Assembly: GCF_005503695.1 (NCBI RefSeq)
Contig: NZ_SCMU01000002.1
Span: forward strand, 248,001-312,000
Direction: 5' to 3'
DNA length: 64,000 bases
DNA from: Sphingopyxis sp. 2PD
GTDB taxonomy: Bacteria; Pseudomonadota; Alphaproteobacteria; Sphingomonadales; Sphingomonadaceae
Positions within the stretch are counted from its first letter, which is position 1; each line of letters starts with the position of its first letter. Below are positions 16,343 through 25,225 of the stretch, piece after piece. A model generated the notes under the pieces. It was not told the origin of the DNA. It saw nothing but the letters and a program-made list of their open reading frames with translations, and made no database searches. The position numbers and the translations under genes are program-made.

Positions 16343-17418
16343 GCCGTGAAGCGGATCGCTTCGGCGGCAAGGCCCGGGCCAAAAGCGATCGCCAGCCCCT
16401 CGCCCGTCGCCCCGCGCGCCATCATGTCGGCGAGCACGAACAATATCGTCGCCGACGACATATTGCCAAAGCGCGCGAGCACTGCGCGGCTGTCGGCGAG
16501 CGCCGCCGCCGGGACGCCAAGCGCCGCCTCGACCGCGTCGAGCACCGAACGCCCGCCCGCATGGACCGCGAGCAGCGGCGGCGGGCCCCCGGCGCCGAAC
16601 AGCCGGCTGCGAACATCGGGCGCCGACAGCGCATCGCGCAGCCGCCCCGGAACTTCGCCCGACAATTGCATGGCAAAGCCGGTGTCGCCGATGTCCCAGC
16701 GGATCAGATCGGCGCTGTCCTCCAATGCCAGGCTGGCGCCCTCGCCCAATGCCAAACCGACGGGATCGGCGGACACGATTGCCGCCGCGGCGCCGTCGCT
16801 GAACTGGAGCATCGCGAGCAGCGGTTCGGGCGTGTCTTCGAGTTGTAGGTGCAAGGTCGACAATTCGACGCTGACCACCAGCACGACCGATTGCGGCTCC
16901 GACCGCACGATATGCCGCGCGGTGCGCAGCGCGGTGACCCCGGCGTAGCAGCCCATGAAGCCGATCAGCACGCGCTCAACCGTCGGCGCGAGGCCGAGCC
17001 GCCGCGCGAGGATCTGGTCGATCCCCGGCGCGACAAAGCCGGTGCAGCTCGCGACGACGATGTGGGTGATCCGCGCCGCATCGAACGCGTCACCCAGCGC
17101 GGCAATCGCCTCCATCGCGAGCTCGGGGGCATGGTCGGCATAGGCGCGCATCCGCGCCGACGTCGGCGGCAGCCCGGCGACGTCGTAGAAGCCGCCCGAC
17201 GCGACCGGCGATCCGCCGTCGGAGGTGGGGGGCAGCACCGACCAGCGATGCTCGATCCCCGACCGCGCGGTCATTCGCGAAAAGACCGCGCGCACGCGCT
17301 CGTCGGCGAGCCGCGGGGTCGCCCAGTCGATAAAGGCCTGGTGGATGTCGTGGCCCGGCACCGCGGTGGCGAGCGCGTTCAGCCGGGGGGACGGCGGGGA
17401 TGTGGTCATCGCGCACAT
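16339..17418 (-). CDS. Type III polyketide synthase (chalcone/stilbene synthase family)
   Basis: This 359-residue homodimer-type enzyme extends an acyl-CoA with malonyl-CoA and cyclises the product to pyrones, resorcinols or related phenols. The catalytic triad is visible: Cys157 in GFMGCYAG, His286 in LAVHAGGRS and Asn319 in RFGNMSSATILF. It leads the operon with the methyltransferase and flavoprotein. Two in-frame ATGs (17418 and 17409) are possible starts, neither with a good ribosome binding site. Long-chain alkylresorcinol or alkylpyrone products are usual for bacterial relatives in such operons; the actual product is unknown. Confidence 0.93.
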   Translation of the reverse strand: MCAMTTSPPSPRLNALATAVPGHDIHQAFIDWATPRLADERVRAVFSRMTARSGIEHRWSVLPPTSDGGSPVASGGFYDVAGLPPTSARMRAYADHAPELAMEAIAALGDAFDAARITHIVVASCTGFVAPGIDQILARRLGLAPTVERVLIGFMGCYAGVTALRTARHIVRSEPQSVVLVVSVELSTLHLQLEDTPEPLLAMLQFSDGAAAAIVSADPVGLALGEGASLALEDSADLIRWDIGDTGFAMQLSGEVPGRLRDALSAPDVRSRLFGAGGPPPLLAVHAGGRSVLDAVEAALGVPAAALADSRAVLARFGNMSSATILFVLADMMARGATGEGLAIAFGPGLAAEAIRFTA

Positions 17419-17475
17419 GTGGCCGAAAAGCCGGAAACTAGCCAGCGATTAGCGGTGCGGCCATTTTACGCGGGA

Positions 17476-17483
17476 TTAACCAT
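17476..17483 (+). promoter_or_regulatory. Possible CtrA half site TTAACCAT
   Basis: The octamer TTAACCAT equals the common alphaproteobacterial CtrA half site. It lies 21 bp upstream of the DUF4402 gene start and 58 bp upstream of the oppositely oriented polyketide synthase. A single octamer is weak evidence. Confidence 0.2.
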
Positions 17484-17504
17484 GATGATGCTAAGCCGTC
17501 CGCT

Positions 17505-18017
17505 GTGAAACTGCGCCTTTTCCTTGCCTTTGTGCTGACCAGCCTCAGCGCACCCGCGGCGGCGGCGCAGTGCCTGCTCTGCGCGCCCGACAAGGCATCC
17601 GGCGCGGCGGCGCGCGAGGCCGAGGTGCCGCTGCGCGTTGAGGTCGAAACCCGCCTCGACTTGGGCCGCGTTGCGGTCGGCGCGATGGGCGGCGCGGTGA
17701 CGGTCGATCCAGTCTCGGGCGCCCGCCGCCTCAGCGGCGACGTCGTCGATCTCGGCGGTTTCGCACTGACCGGTATCGTCACGGTACGCGGCGCGCCCGG
17801 CGCCGAAGTGCGCGTCATCCTGCCAGCGAGCGTCGATCTGGAAGGCGGCCATGGCCGCACCGCGCGCGTCACCGACCTCGCTACCGACCTGTCAGCGGCC
17901 CCGCGGCTCGGCCCCGACGGCCGCCTGCAATTCCGCTTCGGCGGGCGACTACAGATCGCGGGCGCCGACGACGGCGACTATCGCGGGCGGATTCCGGTGA
18001 CGGTGGAGTATCAATAG
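17505..18017 (+). CDS. Secreted DUF4402-like protein
   Basis: The 170-residue protein has a signal peptide (LRLFLAFVLTSLSAPAAAAQ) followed by CLLC and a beta-rich domain. Its end, LQFRFGGRLQIAGADDGDYR plus GRIPVTVEYQ, matches the pattern of DUF4402, small secreted proteins often encoded near fimbrial genes. No chaperone or usher is nearby. The start is GTG; an eight-codon frame beginning ATGATGATG ends across it and could influence initiation. Function is unknown. Confidence 0.72.
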   Translation: MKLRLFLAFVLTSLSAPAAAAQCLLCAPDKASGAAAREAEVPLRVEVETRLDLGRVAVGAMGGAVTVDPVSGARRLSGDVVDLGGFALTGIVTVRGAPGAEVRVILPASVDLEGGHGRTARVTDLATDLSAAPRLGPDGRLQFRFGGRLQIAGADDGDYRGRIPVTVEYQ

Positions 18018-18045
18018 GGCGGATGCAATGTCAGAACGCGGTCGT

Positions 18046-18966
18046 TCATTCTGCCGCGAGTGGCGGAGAGCCAGTGATTGTTCCTACCCAAAAGAGTCCA
18101 TCATAATTCGGTAGCGGATCGCCGTCGGTCGGTGAGGTAACGGAGATAAAGGGGCTGCGGTTCAAGTCCGCATTTCCCCGCATCGGATGCAGCCCGCACG
18201 TCGGCGTATCTTCGGTGAGAGACGTCTCGTCACGCGCAGCTGCCGTCGCTTTTCGGATGCAGGCCCAGCTGGTGCCAGCGGCGTACTGCATATTCAAGGT
18301 CAGGGTATTGCCGAATCCGTTCAGACGCGCGGCCATCGGATCGAACTGGACGCCATCCCAATTAACGCGCTGTTTTCCAGCATGAAAATTTCCCACGAGC
18401 ACTAGGACGCGATCGTAATTTCCCTGTTCGGCTGCGTGCGCGATATTCTCGGCCTGCGCCGCTTCGTGGGGTCCTTGCCCCGCCAAATTGGCATAGCGCT
18501 TTGCTTGCGCTTCATCGCGATCGCCATTGAACGCGACGACGCCAATGGGCAGGCCTTTTTCTTTCAATTCGTGCAGATCCACCAGCATCGCGAACATCGC
18601 CTGACTGGCGACGCCATCCTGACGCCCCACCCAGCCGATCTTTGCCAGCGCCTTGCCGAACTGATCGCTCGGCAATTTCCACGCGGCTTGCAACGCGGCG
18701 TCGTCGGTCGCATCCTTCTCAACGGCCAACAGAATTCGCTCGCCCTTGGTGGCCAGTGCGCAGGCCAGACTACCGACGAAGGCTGGTGCTTGCTGGGTGC
18801 CGTGCAGCTCGCCAAAGACGATATAGCGCGGGTTTCGCCGTTCCGCTTCGTCCCATCCGTCGGGTTCGCGGCACCCCTCCGCTTGCGGCACCGGCGCGAT
18901 CGGGCTTGCGCTCACTTGTCCCGGATCGGACGCCACCAAAAGCAACAGACCCGCCATCAGCGTCAT
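18046..18966 (-). CDS. Secreted protein of the Tiki/ChaN-like superfamily (putative)
   Basis: The 306-residue protein starts with a hydrophobic segment (MTLMAGLLLLVASDPGQVSA) that looks like a signal peptide. Motifs PRYIVFGELHGTQQAP, LLAVEKDA and RVLVLVGNFHAG resemble the ChaN/TraB/EreA (Tiki) fold, which includes haem-binding and hydrolase-like proteins. A GGAG 9 nt before the ATG supports the start. Base composition is visibly less GC-rich and codon choice more mixed than in neighbours, suggesting separate origin. Activity is unknown, and the fold assignment needs a profile search. Confidence 0.55.
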   Translation of the reverse strand: MTLMAGLLLLVASDPGQVSASPIAPVPQAEGCREPDGWDEAERRNPRYIVFGELHGTQQAPAFVGSLACALATKGERILLAVEKDATDDAALQAAWKLPSDQFGKALAKIGWVGRQDGVASQAMFAMLVDLHELKEKGLPIGVVAFNGDRDEAQAKRYANLAGQGPHEAAQAENIAHAAEQGNYDRVLVLVGNFHAGKQRVNWDGVQFDPMAARLNGFGNTLTLNMQYAAGTSWACIRKATAAARDETSLTEDTPTCGLHPMRGNADLNRSPFISVTSPTDGDPLPNYDGLFWVGTITGSPPLAAE

Positions 18967-19041
18967 AACCGCATCTCCAAACGCAAATCATCGGCTCGAG
19001 GCATAGTCCGGCTTTTACGGCGAGTGACCGGCCAAAATGAC

Positions 19042-19707
19042 CTAGTTCCCCCGCGCCCCAAACAGCGCGGTCCCGACGCGGACGTGCGTCGCGCCCAGCA
19101 TCACCGCGGTTTCATAATCGCTGCTCATTCCCATCGAGCGCCCCGGCAGGCCGTGGCGTTCGGCTAGCTCGTCTAGCAGGGCAAAGAAGGGCGCGGGCTC
19201 GATGTCTGCAGGGGGGATGGCCATCAGGCCGTCGATCGTCAGCCCCGCCGTCTCGGCTTCGGCGAGTAAAGCGGGCAGGTCGGCGACCTTGCAGCCGCCC
19301 TTTTGCTCCTCGTCGCCGATATTGACCTGTACGAACATCTGCGGCTGCCTGCCCGCCTTGTCGCAGGCTTTCGCGAGTGCCTGTACCAGCGACGAGCGGT
19401 CGACCGAATGGATGGCATCGAACAGCGCGACCGCTTCGTCGGCCTTGTTCGATTGCAGCTGGCCGATCAGGTGGAGCATGATGCCGGGGGTTTCGGCGCG
19501 CAATTCGGGCCATTTCGCCGCGGCTTCCTGCACGCGGTTCTCGCCGAAATGGCGCTGGCCCGCCGCGATCAGCGGGCGGATTGCAGCGGCGTCGTGCGTT
19601 TTCGACACCGCGATCAGGCAGATGTCATCGGCCTTGCGGTGCGCGCGCGCCGCCGCATCGGCGATTCGGGCCTGTACTTCGCGCAGTCTGTCCGCTGTGT
19701 CGCTCAT
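19042..19707 (-). CDS. yggS: YggS family PLP homeostasis protein
   Basis: The 221-residue PLP-binding TIM-barrel protein has the lysine motif ICLIAVSKTH, HFGENRVQEA, HLIGQLQSNK, VDRSSLVQAL and the closing GMSSDYETAVMLGATHVRVG. The family controls pyridoxal-5'-phosphate supply rather than catalysing a known reaction. It is divergent from the ThiE-like gene 56 bp away. Confidence 0.95.
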   Translation of the reverse strand: MSDTADRLREVQARIADAAARAHRKADDICLIAVSKTHDAAAIRPLIAAGQRHFGENRVQEAAAKWPELRAETPGIMLHLIGQLQSNKADEAVALFDAIHSVDRSSLVQALAKACDKAGRQPQMFVQVNIGDEEQKGGCKVADLPALLAEAETAGLTIDGLMAIPPADIEPAPFFALLDELAERHGLPGRSMGMSSDYETAVMLGATHVRVGTALFGARGN

Positions 19708-19763
19708 CGATCATCCCGTCCCGGCGCGTTGCGTGCGCCTGCGACGCGCCTATAGGAAGGGCG

Positions 19764-20405
19764 ATGGTCCGACGCCACCCCCTGCCGCCGCAATGGCTGT
19801 TCAGCGACGAGCGGTTGGCGGCCGGTGTCGTGCGATTGGCCGCATTGCTGCCGCCGGGCAGCGGGATCGTGCTGCGCCACGACAGGTTGAGCGCTGGCGC
19901 GCGCTGGCGCCTGTTGCGGCGGTTGATGCGAATGGCGCGGGCGCGGGGGCTAGTGATTTTGCTTGCCGGGTCGCCCGCCATGGCGCGGCGCTGGGGCGCC
20001 GACGGGGTTCACCTCCGCCAGCATGATGCGCGCCGCGCGGTGCAGGCGCGTCGGCTCGGTCTGCTTGTCACGATGCCGGTGCATGACGCGCGCGAGGCGC
20101 GCGCCGCGCGCCGCGCAAAGGCCGACGCGGTCTTCATCTCACCGCTGCACCCGACACGCTCGCACCCTGGCGCCAAGGCGCTTGGCACAGTGGAGTGGTC
20201 GCGGCTGGCGCGGCTCGCGGGCGGTCAGCCGATCGCGCTCGGCGGGATGACGCGCACCCGTGCCCAAATGCTGAACCGTCGGACGAGCGGACTGAAACCC
20301 GGCTGGGCAGCGATCGATGCGTGGGAGAAAAAGGCGGCGCGGCGCGGGGTAAAGGCTGCGTCGTTATTTGGGTCAGAGCGAGTCGAAAATCGTGACGTTC
20401 CGTGA
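19764..20405 (+). CDS. Thiamine phosphate synthase family protein (ThiE/TenI-like)
   Basis: The 213-residue protein has ThiE/TenI barrel features: MARRWGADGVHLRQHDARRA, KADAVFISPLHPTRSHPG (the phosphate/pyrimidine-binding region) and QPIALGGMTRTRAQ. ThiE couples HMP-PP with thiazole phosphate; TenI-like relatives lack that activity, and I cannot decide between them. AGGAAGG 3 nt before the ATG sets the start. No other thiamine gene is in the window. The arginine-rich C terminus is unusual. Confidence 0.78.
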   Translation: MVRRHPLPPQWLFSDERLAAGVVRLAALLPPGSGIVLRHDRLSAGARWRLLRRLMRMARARGLVILLAGSPAMARRWGADGVHLRQHDARRAVQARRLGLLVTMPVHDAREARAARRAKADAVFISPLHPTRSHPGAKALGTVEWSRLARLAGGQPIALGGMTRTRAQMLNRRTSGLKPGWAAIDAWEKKAARRGVKAASLFGSERVENRDVP

Positions 20406-20495
20406 CCCGGAGCGCAGCGCACTTAATGTGCGTGAGCACCGTAAGCGCGGAAGGTTGCTATTTGCAGGCCGCTATGGCCCGAACAGCGATGCAGC

Positions 20496-21209
20496 CTAGA
20501 AGCGGAAGGCGGTTCCGACATAGACCGCCTGGCTGTCGCGACGCGAGTCGGTCAGCGGTTCGACGCGGTCGTCGGCGCGGTAACGGACGCCGGCCGTGAC
20601 ATCGATATTCTTGGTCAGGCGATAGCTGCTGACCACATCGACCGCCGCGGCATCACCCGGTGCGGTGATGCGATCGGTCGCGCCGCTCGGGTCGGCGGGG
20701 CGGCTGATCATCCGCGTCGCAAAACGCGATTTCTTTTCGGCCTGTTCGGGCGCCTTGGCGACCGGCAGGTTCCTGAGGTCGGTCCCGCGCGGCAGCGTCG
20801 GGGTGACGAATTTTTCGAACCCGACCGACGCGCCCAGATTATAGGCGACGGGGGTGATCGCGATCGGCGCTGTGCGACCCGCGGCAATGGCCGAGGTGCG
20901 TGCGGCGCTCGATGCGTCGTCGCGCGCCCGAATCACAACAGTGATCGCGCGGTTCTTGCGGCTGTTATCGGTGAGCGCGGGCGTGAAGCTGAAGCTGCGG
21001 CGCTGTTCGGCCGACATCTTGGCATAGCGCGCGATCAGGCGGGGGTCGCCCGAAGCCGGCGTGAATTGACCCAGCAAAGTTTCGGACAAGGCGGTGTCAC
21101 GGATGCGTTCCGAGCGCGACATGGCAGCGAGCGCAGGCGGCAAGGCAAGCGAAATCACCGCCAAAGCGGTGAGACTGCCCTTCCAAAAATGCCGCGGTTT
21201 CCGCGTCAT
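20496..21209 (-). CDS. Hypothetical secreted protein
   Basis: No family is recognised for this 237-residue protein. It has a cleavable signal peptide (SLTALAVISLALPPALAAMS). The middle is rich in A, R, S and T, and the C-terminal 45 residues (VDVVSSYRLTKNIDVTAGVR then YVGTAFRF) look like two or three amphipathic beta strands with a terminal Phe, as in outer-membrane proteins. A small outer-membrane-associated role is possible but not shown. Confidence 0.6.
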   Translation of the reverse strand: MTRKPRHFWKGSLTALAVISLALPPALAAMSRSERIRDTALSETLLGQFTPASGDPRLIARYAKMSAEQRRSFSFTPALTDNSRKNRAITVVIRARDDASSAARTSAIAAGRTAPIAITPVAYNLGASVGFEKFVTPTLPRGTDLRNLPVAKAPEQAEKKSRFATRMISRPADPSGATDRITAPGDAAAVDVVSSYRLTKNIDVTAGVRYRADDRVEPLTDSRRDSQAVYVGTAFRF

Positions 21210-21289
21210 GACCCTGCGACTCCAACCCCAAGTGATTCACGAGATAGGCTGCCTGCGACCATTTTGCCAGTGATTCCCGGCTAATTATT

Positions 21290-21415
21290 ATGGCCAAACC
21301 GCTTTTCGATGAAATTGTTGCGCGATCACCACAGTCGCTCGGCGAATCTGACCAGAATCTGAACCGCGCCAGCGCCGAAATTGCCGCGCTTGCGGGGCGG
21401 CGGCAAGGGCGATAG
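21290..21415 (+). CDS. Possible small protein of 41 residues
   Basis: A 41-codon frame starting MAKPLFDEIVARSPQSLG and ending AALAGRRQGR lies in the 282-bp gap before the DUF3576 gene. Its composition is protein-like with an acidic-to-basic gradient. There is no ribosome binding site; AT-rich CTAATTATT directly precedes the ATG. It may be a real small protein, a remnant or chance. Confidence 0.25.
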   Translation: MAKPLFDEIVARSPQSLGESDQNLNRASAEIAALAGRRQGR

Positions 21416-21491
21416 AGACGCTGGCAATATCGTTCTGCGCGGCGCGGTTCATGCGATCCGGCCGCGCCCAAATAGATAAGGTGTTACCGGC

Positions 21492-21953
21492 ATGTCCCAG
21501 CTTTCCGTCCTTGCTTCGCGTGGTCGCCGTCCGATCGCGTTCGCGCTGCTCGGGCTTGCCGCGCTTGGGCTTTCGGCATGCGCCAACAAGGATCGGCCGC
21601 GCGCCGACCTCGCCGCCAGCCAGGTCACGACGATTGGCGTCAACAGCTATTTGTGGCGCGCATCGCTCGACGCGCTGTCGTTCATGCCGCTGCTCCAGGC
21701 CGATTCGTCGGGCGGCGTCATCATAACCGACTGGTACGCGAACCCGGGCAATCCCGGCGAGCGGATGAAGGTGACGGTGTCGATCCTCGACCGCGACCTG
21801 CGCGCCGATGCGCTGCGCGTTGCCGCCTCGCGCCAGGTGGCGCAGGGCACCGCATGGGTCGACGCGCCGGTCCAGGCAGCGACCGTTCAGAAGCTTGAGG
21901 AAATCATCCTCACCCGCGCCCGCGACCTGCGCCGCAGCGCCTTCAAGGACTAA
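21492..21953 (+). CDS. DUF3576 family lipoprotein
   Basis: The 153-residue protein has a lipoprotein signal (FALLGLAALGLSAC). The DUF3576 core follows: TTIGVNSYLWRASLDALSF, GGVIITDWYANPGNPGER, then FxV-like MKVTVSILDRDLRADALRV. The family is conserved in alphaproteobacteria and is an envelope protein of unknown function. It stands 51 bp upstream of leuS with lptE beyond, a conserved arrangement in this group. Confidence 0.9.
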   Translation: MSQLSVLASRGRRPIAFALLGLAALGLSACANKDRPRADLAASQVTTIGVNSYLWRASLDALSFMPLLQADSSGGVIITDWYANPGNPGERMKVTVSILDRDLRADALRVAASRQVAQGTAWVDAPVQAATVQKLEEIILTRARDLRRSAFKD

Positions 21954-22004
21954 TCGGGCGGCGCGGCTTCGCGCCGACCACCAGACAAACGGGGTAACCG
22001 ACAA

Positions 22005-24554
22005 ATGACCCGCGAACCGCGCTTTGGCGCCCTCGCCGCCGACGCCCGCTGGCAAAAGGCGTGGGAGGCGGCGAACAGCTTTGCCACCACCGACAGCAGC
22101 GACAGGCCCAAGGCCTATATCCTCGAGATGTTCCCTTACCCCTCGGGACGCATCCACGTGGGCCATGTCCGCAATTACACGATGGGCGACGTGCTGGCGC
22201 GGTTCAAGAAAATGACCGGGCATGACGTGCTCCACCCGATGGGCTGGGACGCGTTCGGGATGCCGGCCGAAAATGCCGCGATGGAAAAGGGCGTCCATCC
22301 GGGCGGCTGGACGCGCGACAATATTGCTGCGATGCGCGCGCAGCTGAAACGCCTCGGCCTCGCGATCGACTGGAGCCGCGAGCTCGCGACGTGCGAGCCC
22401 GATTATTACGGCCAGGAACAGGCGCTGTTCCTCGACCTGTTCGCGGCGGGGCTGGTGACGCGCAAGGAAAGCTACGTCAACTGGGATCCGGTCGACATGA
22501 CCGTGCTCGCCAACGAGCAGGTCATCGATGGTCGCGGCTGGCGCTCCGGCGCGCTGGTCGAAAAGAAAAAGCTGTCGCAGTGGTTCCTGAAGATCACCGA
22601 CTTTGCCGACGATCTGCTCGAAGGGCTCGGCAGCCTCGACAAATGGCCCGACAAGGTGCGGCTGATGCAGGAAAACTGGATCGGCAAGTCGCAGGGGCTG
22701 GAATTCAGCTTTAAACTGGCGGGCGGCGCGCCGGGTTTCGACGTCTTCACGACGCGCCCCGACACGTTGTTTGGTGCCAGCTTCGCGGCGATCTCGCCTG
22801 ACCATCCGCTTGCCGAGAAACTCGCGAAGGATTCGCCCGAGCTGGCGGCGTTCATCGCCGAATGCCGCCGTCAGGGCACCGCCGCCGAGCAGCTCGATAC
22901 CGCCGAGAAAATGGGCTTCGACACCGGCATTGCGGTCGAACATCCGCTCGATCCCAATTGGCATCTGCCGGTCTGGGTCGTGAACTATGTGCTGATGGAC
23001 TATGGTACCGGCGCGATCTTTGGCTGTCCGGCCCACGACCAGCGCGACCTCGATTTCTCGCGCAAATATGGCCTGCCCGTTCACCGCGTGATCGCCGATG
23101 GCGACGAAACCGCCCAGCATTTCACCAGCGATGAGGCCTATACCGGCCCGGGCCGCCTCGTGAACAGCCACTTCCTCGACGGCATGAGCATCGACGAAGC
23201 CAAGGCGGCGGTCATCGCGCGCGCCGAGCATGAAGGCTGGGGCAAGGGCACGACTGTGTGGCGCCTGCGCGACTGGGGCGTGTCGCGCCAGCGTTATTGG
23301 GGGACGCCGATCCCGTTCATCCATTGCGACGCGTGCGGGACGGTGCCGGTCCCCAAGGGCCAATTGCCCGTCGTGCTGCCCGAGGATGTCGATTTTTCGG
23401 TCCCCGGCAACCCGCTCGACCGCCATCCGACGTGGAAATATGTCGCTTGCCCGACCTGCGGCGGTGCGGCGGTGCGCGAGACCGATACGCTCGACACCTT
23501 TGTCGATTCGTCCTGGTATTTCCTGCGCTTTGCGAGCTCGCCGAGCGACCGGCCCTTCGACCCGGCGGTGATCCGCCGCTGGCTGCCGATCGACCAATAT
23601 ATCGGCGGCGTCGAACATGCGATCCTTCACCTGCTGTACGCACGCTTCTGGACGCGCGCGCTACACAAGATGGGGATGATCGACATCGTCGAACCCTTCG
23701 CCAGCCTGTTCACGCAGGGGATGGTGACGCACGAGACGTACAGCCGGTCGCAGGGCGAAGGCCTGCCGCCGATCTTTTTCACGCCCGACGAGGTTCGCCG
23801 CAGCGCCGATGGCGCAACGCTCGAAGCTGATGGCGCGCCGGTCGACGTCGGCCGCGTTATCAAGATGTCGAAGTCGAAGAAGAATGTCGTCGATCCCGAC
23901 GCGATCCTCGACCAATATGGCGCCGACGCCACGCGCTGGTTCATGCTGTCCGACAGCCCGCCCGAACGCGACCTGCCGTGGAGCGAGGCGGGGATCGAGG
24001 GGGCGTGGCGCTTCGTTCAGCGTCTGTGGCGCCTGTTCGGCGAGACCGAAAATGTCGGTGATGGCGGTGAGGACTCGGGCCTCGCGCGCAAGCTGCACCA
24101 GGCGATCGCCGGGGTCGCCGCCGACATCGAGGCGCTGGGCTTCAACAAGGCGGTCGCCAAAATCCACGCGCTGGCGAACGACATCGAAAAGGCGAAACCT
24201 TCGGCGACGCGCGCGGAGGCGTGCCTGACGCTGATCCGCCTCGTCGCGCCGATGCTGCCGCACCTAGCCGAGGAAGCCTGGGCGGCGCTGCCCGAAGGTC
24301 GGCGCACCACGACGCTGATCGCCGATGCCGCCTGGCCGACCGCCGATCCGGCGCTGCTGGTCGACGATGAGGTCACCATCGCGATCCAGATCGCGGGCAA
24401 GCTGCGCGATACGATGACGGTGGCCAAGGGGCTCGACAAGGATGCCACCGAAACGGCCGCGCTCGCGCGCGCCCGCATCGTCGAACTGCTCGGCGGTGCG
24501 GCGCCGAAGAAGGTGATCGTGGTCCCCGACCGGCTCGTGAACATTGTTGTTTGA
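22005..24554 (+). CDS. leuS: Leucyl-tRNA synthetase
   Basis: This 849-residue class I synthetase charges tRNA-Leu. The HIGH-type motif appears in [16 protein letters not shown] and KMSKS in [15 protein letters not shown]. The CP1 editing domain (about residues 220-415) includes [12 protein letters not shown] and a [19 protein letters not shown] stretch. Length is normal. It probably forms one transcript with DUF3576 upstream and lptE-holA downstream, although a palindromic repeat lies between leuS and lptE. Confidence 0.98.
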   Translation: MTREPRFGALAADARWQKAWEAANSFATTDSSDRPKAYILEMFPYPSGRIHVGHVRNYTMGDVLARFKKMTGHDVLHPMGWDAFGMPAENAAMEKGVHPGGWTRDNIAAMRAQLKRLGLAIDWSRELATCEPDYYGQEQALFLDLFAAGLVTRKESYVNWDPVDMTVLANEQVIDGRGWRSGALVEKKKLSQWFLKITDFADDLLEGLGSLDKWPDKVRLMQENWIGKSQGLEFSFKLAGGAPGFDVFTTRPDTLFGASFAAISPDHPLAEKLAKDSPELAAFIAECRRQGTAAEQLDTAEKMGFDTGIAVEHPLDPNWHLPVWVVNYVLMDYGTGAIFGCPAHDQRDLDFSRKYGLPVHRVIADGDETAQHFTSDEAYTGPGRLVNSHFLDGMSIDEAKAAVIARAEHEGWGKGTTVWRLRDWGVSRQRYWGTPIPFIHCDACGTVPVPKGQLPVVLPEDVDFSVPGNPLDRHPTWKYVACPTCGGAAVRETDTLDTFVDSSWYFLRFASSPSDRPFDPAVIRRWLPIDQYIGGVEHAILHLLYARFWTRALHKMGMIDIVEPFASLFTQGMVTHETYSRSQGEGLPPIFFTPDEVRRSADGATLEADGAPVDVGRVIKMSKSKKNVVDPDAILDQYGADATRWFMLSDSPPERDLPWSEAGIEGAWRFVQRLWRLFGETENVGDGGEDSGLARKLHQAIAGVAADIEALGFNKAVAKIHALANDIEKAKPSATRAEACLTLIRLVAPMLPHLAEEAWAALPEGRRTTTLIADAAWPTADPALLVDDEVTIAIQIAGKLRDTMTVAKGLDKDATETAALARARIVELLGGAAPKKVIVVPDRLVNIVV

Positions 24555-24586
24555 CACGCGGGTCTTGGAATCTATCGCCCCCACTT

Positions 24587-24660
24587 CCGTTCGCATCGAG
24601 CGAAGTCGAGATGCGTCTGGCACAGCATCAGCGTGTCTCGACTTCGCTCGACACGAACGG
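24587..24660. repeat. Palindromic repeat (CGAGCGAAGTCGAGA family)
   Basis: Arms 24587-24611 and 24636-24660 are complementary at 23 of 25 positions around a 24-nt loop. Weaker pairing (GCCCCCA with TTGGGGGC) extends outward to about 24578-24671. It occupies the gap between leuS and lptE, inside what would otherwise be one operon. Confidence 0.8.
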
Positions 24661-24682
24661 GATTTGGGGGCATCGTCCGACC

Positions 24683-25219
24683 ATGCGTAACCTTCTCATC
24701 TCGTCGCTCATCGCCGCCTCGCTGACCCTTGGCGGCTGCGGTCTGCGGCCGCTCTACGCGAACGGCAGCCGCGGCGCGGTGGCGACGGTGCTCGCCGATG
24801 TCGATGTCGCGCCGATTGAGGGGCACTCGGGCTGGCTCGTCCGCAACGCGCTGCGCGACCGGTTGCAGGCGACGCAGGGCGGACAGGGCGCGGGCAAGCG
24901 GCTGCGGCTCGACGTGCGGCTCGAGGATTCGATCACCGGCTTTGGCGTCCGCGCCGACGATGCGGTGACGCGCGAGCGTCGCACGCTGCGCGCCCGTTAC
25001 CAGCTCGTCGATGCCGCGAGCGGTGAAGTGCTGCTCGACGCGACCGCCGCCCAAGATGCCGGGATCGACGTCGTGGGCAGCGAATATGCGACGATCGCCG
25101 CCGAATCGTCGGCGCTCGAACGGCTCGCTTCGGGGATTTCGGATCAGATCGTCACGCGGCTCGCGGTCTATGCCAATCGTGGCGGCGGCCGGACGGCGAC
25201 CTCCGCGCCGACCCCGTAG
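24683..25219 (+). CDS. lptE: LPS-assembly lipoprotein LptE
   Basis: LptE plugs and stabilises the LptD translocon that inserts LPS into the outer membrane. The 178-residue protein has a lipobox in LTLGGCGLRPLYANG, which is the family's usual N terminus (CGFRPLY). The rest is the alpha/beta domain with RNALRDRLQ and ARYQLVDAASGEVLLD. The ATG giving MRNLLISSLI is the proper start; upstream codons are within the repeat. holA follows after 6 bp, the standard leuS-lptE-holA order. Confidence 0.9.
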   Translation: MRNLLISSLIAASLTLGGCGLRPLYANGSRGAVATVLADVDVAPIEGHSGWLVRNALRDRLQATQGGQGAGKRLRLDVRLEDSITGFGVRADDAVTRERRTLRARYQLVDAASGEVLLDATAAQDAGIDVVGSEYATIAAESSALERLASGISDQIVTRLAVYANRGGGRTATSAPTP

Positions 25220-25225
25220 CCGGCG

